DNA from: JBGPLH01 sp041486365 [NCBI: Thermodesulfobacteriota bacterium]
Lineage (GTDB): Bacteria > JAUYMQ01
Assembly (NCBI GenBank): GCA_041486365.1
Contig: JBGPLH010000230.1
Span: forward strand, 1 to 5,604
DNA length: 5,604 nt
Reading direction: 5' to 3'
Shown here: positions 1 through 4,782 of the stretch, piece after piece
Numbering within the stretch: the first letter of the stretch is position 1
Layout: every line of letters starts with the position of its first letter
Program-made: the position numbers and the translations under genes
Notes under the pieces: generated by a model
Told to the model about the DNA's origin: nothing
Seen by the model: the letters and a program-made list of their open reading frames with translations, nothing else
Database searches by the model: none

Positions 1-573
1 GACGAGCAGCTTCGTGCGGAGCCCCAGCGGCTTGACCCGCTCGCCCAGCGCCTCGACGGACCGGTAGGCCTGGAAGGACGCCGCGACGGGCCGGAGGATC
101 CCCTTGAGCAGGAAGAACGAGAAGAGGCTCGAGATGAGTCCCGAGGACAAGCCCGCGAAGAAGATCTTCAGGAGGTCGTACCAGGACGTTCCGTGGAAGA
201 TCGCCATGTACGCGCCGGAGACCAGCGTTCCGATCGTCCAGAAGACGATCCCCAGGACGAGCTGGTTGCGAGGATGGTCGATCGTGGCCGCGTAGACCTC
301 GCGCACCCGCTCGGGATCGGCGATCCGCAGACCCGCCAGCTCCTGCCGCCAGTAGTTGTCGAGGATCCTCTGGTCGCGGCGTGTCGCGAAGAGCGCGGCA
401 ACGAACAACACCGGGAAGAGCACGATGAGACACCCGATGAACTGGTTCACCTGCTCGCGCGACCAGCGAAGCAGCGACACGAGGAACAGCGCCGCGAGCA
501 CCGTGGCCAGGAGCGACACGAGCAGGGACGCCAGCCGCGCCCTCCGGATGATGTTGATCTCGGTTCGTTTCAT
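1..573 (-). CDS. Polytopic membrane protein, N-terminal part; probable chemoreceptor (MCP-like), cut by left edge
   Basis: The frame is open from ATG at 573-571 to the first base of the window (191 codons), so the C-terminal part is missing. The start follows a GGAGGGAG ribosome site (581-588) at good spacing. I see a basic N-terminus (MKRTEINIIRRAR), then hydrophobic segments at about residues 14-35, 44-63, 104-126 and 133-157, each likely membrane-spanning. A charged loop of about 40 residues, rich in Arg, lies between the second and third and should be cytoplasmic by the positive-inside rule. After the fourth segment comes a charged stretch ending GLRTKLLV, which looks like the lead-in to a fifth segment. 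No HAMP or methyl-accepting signalling domain is within view. Its place 76 bp after the second cheW, on the same strand, suggests a receptor for this Che system. A membrane adenylate cyclase or sensor kinase with the same N-terminal layout is the main alternative. Membrane topology is well supported; function is inferred from context. Confidence 0.72.
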   Translation of the reverse strand, partial: MKRTEINIIRRARLASLLVSLLATVLAALFLVSLLRWSREQVNQFIGCLIVLFPVLFVAALFATRRDQRILDNYWRQELAGLRIADPERVREVYAATIDHPRNQLVLGIVFWTIGTLVSGAYMAIFHGTSWYDLLKIFFAGLSSGLISSLFSFFLLKGILRPVAASFQAYRSVEALGERVKPLGLRTKLLV

Positions 574-649
574 GCCGGATCTCCCTCCGAGAAAACCTTC
601 TCCGCCGCACGGCCCTGGCGCGGCCCTCGCGAGATGCCCCCCCCGCGGG

Positions 650-1222
650 TCACGCCGCGCTCTCCGCCACCGGCCGCTCCGCGGACAGCGCGAGCAGCCG
701 CTCCGGCGCGATCACCAGGTACGCGTCCCCGGCGCGCGAGCACAGCCCCGCGATGAAGTCCGACCCCTTCGAAAGCGCCAGGGACGGCGGGGGCTGGATC
801 TGCGATACCGGGAAGCGCACGACCGGCTGCAGGGCGTCCACGAGCAGACCGGCCACGCGGCCGCCCACGACCACCACGACGATTCTCGAGCACCGGGGAT
901 CGACGATCGTGCCGCCTCCTCCCAGCCGCTGCCGCACGTCGACGACAGGAATGAACGTCCCCCGCAGGTCGATCACCCCCACGATTCCCTCGGGCGAGCG
1001 GGGGACCGGCGTCAGGCGCTGCACGCGCGTGACTTCCTTCACGGCGCGAACGTCCAGCAGGTAGCGCTCTTCCGCCACGCGGAAGCAGAGGAAGAGCCCC
1101 TCCTCCTCCGCGCAGACGCGATCCTCGGCGTTCATCGGGCGCGGGCCGGCGGCCTCGCCACGGGCCTTGACCCGCCCGGCCTCCCCGATCTCAGCCACGC
1201 TCCTCGCCGTTCGTTCCTTCAC
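650..1222 (-). CDS. cheW: CheW-type coupling protein, short form
   Basis: Adaptor that links receptors to the CheA kinase; cytoplasmic. 190 residues from a GTG at 1222-1220 that overlaps the TGA of the upstream cheW by four bases (GTGA), preceded by a strong GGAGG. The CheW fold covers about residues 43-180: FLCFRVAEERYLLDV at the start, then GVIDLRGTFIPVVDVRQRLG (residues 81-100), including the LRG arginine (R87) that is conserved in CheW and lies at the kinase/receptor contact in studied members, and DFIAGLCSRAG near the end. The first 30 residues are charged and poorly conserved in character; an internal ATG at 1135 (residue 30) is a possible later start giving 161 residues, but it lacks the coupled overlap. 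The run of five valines (IVVVVVGG) is a hydrophobic core strand. It differs clearly in sequence from the adjacent cheW, so this is an old duplication or two separately acquired adaptors, not a recent copy. Confidence 0.93.
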   Translation of the reverse strand: MKERTARSVAEIGEAGRVKARGEAAGPRPMNAEDRVCAEEEGLFLCFRVAEERYLLDVRAVKEVTRVQRLTPVPRSPEGIVGVIDLRGTFIPVVDVRQRLGGGGTIVDPRCSRIVVVVVGGRVAGLLVDALQPVVRFPVSQIQPPPSLALSKGSDFIAGLCSRAGDAYLVIAPERLLALSAERPVAESAA

Positions 1223-2169
1223 CGCGCCCCTCCCTGCGCGCCGCGATCCTCTTGCGCGACGCGGCGGATGGCCTGATCGGCGTCGATGGCCGGGTCGACC
1301 AGGAACGCCAGCACGGCCTCGGCCTTCAGGATCGCGATCAGACGGCCCTGGTGGCGGCACACACCCGCGAGGAATCCCGACTCATGGGCGCCGAGCAGCG
1401 CCGCGGGCTGGGTCACCTGGGAGTCGAGCACGTGGATCTTGTGCGAGACCGCGTCCACGGCCATGCCGATCCGCCTTCCCTCGTGAATCGCCACGACGAT
1501 CTTCGCGGACGGATACGTGACCTCGGCCGGCGGGAAACCCAGCCGGGCGCGTAGATCGAGCACCGGCACGATCTCTCCGCGCAGCGCGATGATCCCGCTG
1601 ATGAATTCCGGCACACCGGGGATCTCCGTGACCGGCCGGAGCCGTATGATCTCCCAGACACGCTGGATGTCGATCGCGTACTCCTCCTGGGCGATCGTGA
1701 AGCAGAGGAGATCGCTACCCGATTCCTCCGCCTCGTCCCCGGACCGGTGCCATACCTCCTCGGAGGGGAATTCGATCGCGGGCGGGGCGATCATGGCCTG
1801 ATCGGCGGGCGCCGCCTCGGACGGGGGCGCGGGAGCCGCGGGCTCGGGGATCGACACGGGCCTCTGGGCTGGAGATTCCGCGGCGACCTCGCCTTCCCCC
1901 TCCGGAATGAAAGAGGAGAGCAGCTTGAAATCCTCCGCCGGATCCTGCGGGCTCGACGACTCCGGCGTCTCCGGCGCCGCCTCTTTCACCGGCGGCGGTT
2001 CCCGGGAATCCCCCGGGCGAACGCCCGCGGCGCTCGATTCCGGCGGCGTGGAAGGTCCGGGCTCGTCCGGGGACACTGGGGGCCCGATCGCGGGCCCGCC
2101 CGATCGCTTCGCCGCCGCATTCTTCTGCCCGTTCCTCGGGCGTACGTTTCCGTTGCGTTCCTTGGCCAT
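1219..2169 (-). CDS. cheW: CheW-type coupling protein with a ~150-residue disordered N-terminal arm
   Basis: 316 residues, about twice the usual CheW length of 150-170. The C-terminal half (about 151-292) is a complete CheW domain: SDLLCFTIAQEEYAIDI, then EFISGIIALRGEIVPVLDL (residues 188-206) with the conserved LRG arginine at R197, ARLG, and SGFLAGVCRHQGRLIAIL. The first 150 residues are rich in Pro, Ala, Glu and Ser, with a basic head (MAKERNGNVRPRNGQKN), and should be disordered. One hydrophobic island interrupts the arm, EDFKLLSSFIPEGEGE (79-94), with a second weaker one around IEFPSEEVWHR (132-142). ATG at 2169-2167 is nine bases after the cheA stop, with AGGT (2174-2177) as a modest ribosome site. 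The arm could tether the adaptor to another cluster component or widen its reach in the receptor array; that is inference. The CheW call is secure. Confidence 0.94.
   Translation of the reverse strand: MAKERNGNVRPRNGQKNAAAKRSGGPAIGPPVSPDEPGPSTPPESSAAGVRPGDSREPPPVKEAAPETPESSSPQDPAEDFKLLSSFIPEGEGEVAAESPAQRPVSIPEPAAPAPPSEAAPADQAMIAPPAIEFPSEEVWHRSGDEAEESGSDLLCFTIAQEEYAIDIQRVWEIIRLRPVTEIPGVPEFISGIIALRGEIVPVLDLRARLGFPPAEVTYPSAKIVVAIHEGRRIGMAVDAVSHKIHVLDSQVTQPAALLGAHESGFLAGVCRHQGRLIAILKAEAVLAFLVDPAIDADQAIRRVAQEDRGAQGGAR
1223..1235 (-). promoter_or_regulatory. Ribosome binding site deciding the GTG start of the short cheW
   Basis: On the minus strand AGGGAGGGG (1235-1227) stands before GTG at 1222, with GGAGG six bases from the start. 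It lies inside the last codons of the upstream cheW, and the start overlaps that gene's stop as GTGA, the usual arrangement for translational coupling. This rules in GTG 1222 over the in-frame ATG at 1360, which would overlap the neighbouring gene by about 140 bases. Confidence 0.8.
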
Positions 2170-2178
2170 GGCGACCTG

Positions 2179-4260
2179 CTACTCCCGCCGGCGAACCGAC
2201 TGTTCGATCAGTGAGCCGACGTCGAGGACGAGGATCGTTTCCTGGTCGCCCAGTTCCGTGGCGCCGGCGATCCCCCGGATGTTCTGCAGCGATTTCCCCA
2301 GCGACTTGATCACGATGTCCTGCCGGTCGCGGAGGCGGTCAACGATGATCCCGAGCCGGTGCTCGGCCAGGCCCACCACCACGACGAAGCACTTTTCCGG
2401 CATTTCCCCCTCGCGGCGCAGCCGGAACGCCCGGTCCAGCCGGAGCAGTGGCAGGATCGCGTCGCGGAGCTGGAGTACCTCCTGCCGCTCGATCGAACCG
2501 ATCTCGGTCCGTGTGAGCGTGAGGCATTCCAGCACCGAGTTGAGCGGCACGGCGTAGGCACGTCCGCAGGCCTCCACCACGAGCGCCTGGATGATCGCGA
2601 GCGTGATCGGCAGCACGAGCGAAAAGCAGGATCCCTGGCCGGGGCGGCTTTCGATGTCGATGATCCCCGAGAGCTTCGCGATGTTCTGCTTGACGACGTC
2701 CATCCCGACGCCGCGGCCCGACACCTCCGTGGCCTCCCGCTTGGTGGTGAAGCCGGGGAGGAAGATCAGATCCAGGAGCTCACGCGGGGCGAGCGAGGCG
2801 TTTGCAGGGATAAGCGCCTTCTCGACGGCCACCTCCTGGATCCGGGTCATGTCCATCCCGCGACCGTCGTCCCGGACTTCGATCACGACGTGATTGCCGC
2901 GCTGCGCAGCGCGGATCCGGATGACGCCCTCCTCGGGCTTCGACGCGGCGCGGCGCTCGGGGACCGGCTCGATCCCGTGATCGATGGCGTTGCGGACGAT
3001 GTGCATCAGCGGGTCGATGAGCCCTTCGATGATCAGCTTGTCGAGCTCCGTCTCGGCGCCCTCCACCTCCAGACGCACCCGCTTCCCGGAGTCCCGCGAG
3101 ATCTTCCGCACCACCCGCGAGAGTTTGTCGAAGACCTGCCGCAGGGGGACCATCCGGACGTCCATGACGCTTTCCTGGAGATTGGCGAGCTTGCGGTCGA
3201 GCTGCTTCTGGAGCTTATCGAGCTCCAACGCGTAACCGGTGAACCCGTGCTCGGCCTTCATCCGATCGCCCAGGCGCCCCACGTTGGAGCGAACGAGGCC
3301 CATCTCGCCCACGAGGTTCATCAGGTGGTCGAGCTTGGCGATGTCGACCCGCACCGTCTCGGTGATCGACCGGAGGCTCCCGACCGCGTCCTCCAATCCC
3401 TCCTTCTCGCCGCGGGTCCCACGCTCCTCCTCAACCTCGCCCACCATCTCCCAGGCTGCCCCGGTGCCGGCGGGGCCCGGCTGCGCCTCCGGCGCGTCGC
3501 GGTACTCGAGCGGTTCGATCGTGACTCCCTGGCGGAGCTCCGCGCCCAGCTCGCGCTCGTTGCGCCGGGAGCCCAGCAGGATGTCGAATTCGATCTCGGT
3601 ATCACTGGCGGCATTGGCCGAGGGAAGCGTCGTGATCACCTCGCCGAGCGTCCGAAGCTGGGCCGTGAGATCGTTCAGCGAGTGGTCGAAGGTCGCGAGA
3701 TCGAACTTCGCATGGATCTTGTGGATCCGATTCCGCTCCAGCACGTTCTCGGAGAGACGGTGCTCCTCGTACTCCGTGAGCACGCCGAGGATTTCGGGAT
3801 CGATTCGCAGCCGTTCGATCGGGTTCTCCGGGCCCTCCGACTTGCGAACAGACACGGCGGCGTCCAGGCGCACCAGCATCGTGTCCACTTCGTGCGGGTC
3901 CCCGGTCCCCGCCCCCGCGGAAGCCTGCTCCACGATCCGTCCGAGCAGCTCCAGCGACTCGAAGAGCAGGTCGAGCAGCGATCCCGTGAGTGTGATCTTC
4001 CCGAGGCGCAGCTTGTCGAGCATCTCCTCCAGGTGATGGGCGAGCGTCGTCATCGTGGAGATGCCGAACATCCCCGCCAGCCCCTTCAGCGAGTGGGCCG
4101 CCCGGAAGATCTCGTTCAACGTATCCGGATCGATGCGGCCCCCCTGGTCCCGGCGATCCAGGCGCAGGAGATTCTGATTCAGCCGCTCGATGATCTCCTC
4201 CGCCTCGGAGATGAACTCCTTCATCGCCTTGGGGGAGATCTCCTTGTGTTCGCCGGCCAT
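2179..4260 (-). CDS. cheA: Chemotaxis histidine kinase CheA
   Basis: 693 residues. Domain order: P1/Hpt about 10-135, with the phosphoacceptor His56 in RAAHSLKGLAGMFG; a P2-like segment about 147-240 (EYEEHRLSENVLERNRIH, then FDLATFDHSLNDL and LGEVITTLPS); an acidic, Gly-rich linker about 255-300; the P3 dimerisation helices about 302-375; the P4 ATPase about 376-553; and the P5 CheW-like coupling domain about 556-690. All ATP-site boxes are intact: N box HIVRNAIDHGIE (N424, H428), G1 DDGRGMD (464-470), F box FLPGFTT (500-506), G2 GRGVGMD (515-521), and GQGSCFSLVLP. It should therefore be an active kinase. There is no fused receiver, so phosphotransfer goes to a separate protein, most simply the CheY-like receiver just upstream. 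The ATG at 4260 has GGAG (4272-4275) eleven bases away, longer than ideal; no better in-frame start is seen. The stop is TAG at 2181-2179. Confidence 0.98.
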   Translation of the reverse strand: MAGEHKEISPKAMKEFISEAEEIIERLNQNLLRLDRRDQGGRIDPDTLNEIFRAAHSLKGLAGMFGISTMTTLAHHLEEMLDKLRLGKITLTGSLLDLLFESLELLGRIVEQASAGAGTGDPHEVDTMLVRLDAAVSVRKSEGPENPIERLRIDPEILGVLTEYEEHRLSENVLERNRIHKIHAKFDLATFDHSLNDLTAQLRTLGEVITTLPSANAASDTEIEFDILLGSRRNERELGAELRQGVTIEPLEYRDAPEAQPGPAGTGAAWEMVGEVEEERGTRGEKEGLEDAVGSLRSITETVRVDIAKLDHLMNLVGEMGLVRSNVGRLGDRMKAEHGFTGYALELDKLQKQLDRKLANLQESVMDVRMVPLRQVFDKLSRVVRKISRDSGKRVRLEVEGAETELDKLIIEGLIDPLMHIVRNAIDHGIEPVPERRAASKPEEGVIRIRAAQRGNHVVIEVRDDGRGMDMTRIQEVAVEKALIPANASLAPRELLDLIFLPGFTTKREATEVSGRGVGMDVVKQNIAKLSGIIDIESRPGQGSCFSLVLPITLAIIQALVVEACGRAYAVPLNSVLECLTLTRTEIGSIERQEVLQLRDAILPLLRLDRAFRLRREGEMPEKCFVVVVGLAEHRLGIIVDRLRDRQDIVIKSLGKSLQNIRGIAGATELGDQETILVLDVGSLIEQSVRRRE

Positions 4261-4278
4261 CGCTCAATCCACTCCGTC

Positions 4279-4304
4279 GCGCCTCCGGCCCAGGCCGGAC
4301 GCGC
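4279..4304 (-). other. GC-rich hairpin in the cheY-cheA spacer
   Basis: TCCGGCC and GGCCGGA (4284-4299) form a seven-base perfect stem around two central bases, followed outward by one C-C mismatch and four further pairs (4279-4282 with 4301-4304). It begins just after the cheY stop (4307) and ends four bases before the GGAG site of cheA. No U-tract follows on the minus strand, so it is not a classical terminator. It could be an mRNA stability element, a partial attenuator, or a fold that affects cheA translation; the pairing is read directly, the role is a guess. Confidence 0.5.
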
Positions 4305-4306
4305 CC

Positions 4307-4702
4307 TTATTCACCCAACCCCGCCTTGCCCGCGAGCCCCAGGTGCTTCGCCACCAGCCGCTGGAGCACCTGCGGGTCGAAGGGCTTCGTCAGATACTCC
4401 TCCGCCCCCAGCTCCAGCCCCTTCACCCGGTCGCGGTCACCGCGCTCCGTGGTAACGATGATGAGCGGGATTCCCTTCATGAGCGGGTTGCGCTTCACGA
4501 AGCTCACCAGCTCCAGCCCGTTGATGTCGGGCATGTTGATGTCGGTGATGATCAGGTCCGGCTTCTCCTGGGACAGGAACTTGAGGGCCTCGAACCCGCT
4601 GGAGGTCTCCGTGATCTCGAAGCAGCCCAGATCCTCCAGGGTCGAGACCAGCAGCGATCGCATGGTCGATGAGTCGTCCACAACGAGTATCCTGGAACTC
4701 AC
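4307..4702 (-). CDS. cheY: Single-domain response regulator, CheY type
   Basis: 131 residues, a stand-alone receiver domain with no output domain. Key residues are all present: acidic pair D9/D10 in ILVVDDSS, phosphoacceptor D54 in IITDINMPDINGLEL, T84 in PLIIVTTERGD, and K106 in YLTKPFDP, with Tyr103 at the position of the aromatic switch residue of E. coli CheY. Start chosen as GTG 4702-4700 because AGAGGTG stands seven bases upstream and the protein then begins three residues before the first beta strand, as in most CheY proteins. It ends with TAA 46 bases before cheA and is very probably phosphorylated by it. Output could be flagellar motor switching, pilus or gliding control, or a transcriptional route; nothing in the sequence decides. 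Named cheY for type, not proven orthology. Confidence 0.94.
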   Translation of the reverse strand: MSSRILVVDDSSTMRSLLVSTLEDLGCFEITETSSGFEALKFLSQEKPDLIITDINMPDINGLELVSFVKRNPLMKGIPLIIVTTERGDRDRVKGLELGAEEYLTKPFDPQVLQRLVAKHLGLAGKAGLGE

Positions 4703-4714
4703 GATGACACCTCT
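4703..4714 (-). promoter_or_regulatory. Ribosome binding site deciding the GTG start of cheY
   Basis: AGAGGTG (4714-4708 on the minus strand) precedes GTG 4702, with GAGG seven bases away. An ATG at 4786 overlaps the upstream TGA as ATGA and would add 28 residues, but those are a Gly/Arg-rich string unlike a receiver N-terminus, and no convincing ribosome site precedes that ATG. Confidence 0.65.
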
Positions 4715-4750
4715 TTGGAGCCGAACGCGCCGGCTTGGATCTTGTCGGGC

Positions 4751-4771
4751 GGAGGCGTCCGGGACGCCACC
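4751..4771 (-). other. GC-rich hairpin in the spacer before cheY
   Basis: GGCGTCC and GGACGCC (4754-4760 and 4762-4768) are perfect complements around a single base, realistically a six-base stem with a three-base loop. After one A-A mismatch, two more G-C pairs extend it (4751-4752 with 4770-4771). It lies between the stop of the GAF-like gene (4783) and the cheY ribosome site. No U-run follows on the minus strand, so I do not call a terminator. Confidence 0.45.
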
Positions 4772-4782
4772 CCCCGTCGTCC

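Noticed and set aside
574-649. Terminator or promoter between the short cheW and the membrane protein
   Set aside because: Only a weak five-base stem (GAGAA/TTCTC) just upstream of the ribosome site and GC-rich scraps are seen, with no U-tract or convincing -10/-35 pair.
356-1276. 306-residue open frame on the plus strand
   Set aside because: Antisense to the short cheW and the start of the membrane protein. The translation is low-complexity Arg/Pro/His-rich, with no recognisable motif.
1220-1360. In-frame ATG at 1360 as the start of the short cheW
   Set aside because: The added residues are Arg/Pro/Gly-rich and would overlap the other cheW by about 140 bases. GTG at 1222 has GGAGG at ideal spacing and a GTGA overlap.
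2359-4455. 698-residue open frame on the plus strand
   Set aside because: It lies antisense across cheA, whose ATP-site boxes and His site are intact. Its translation is Arg/Leu/Asp/His-rich with no domain, as expected for a mirror frame in GC-rich coding DNA.
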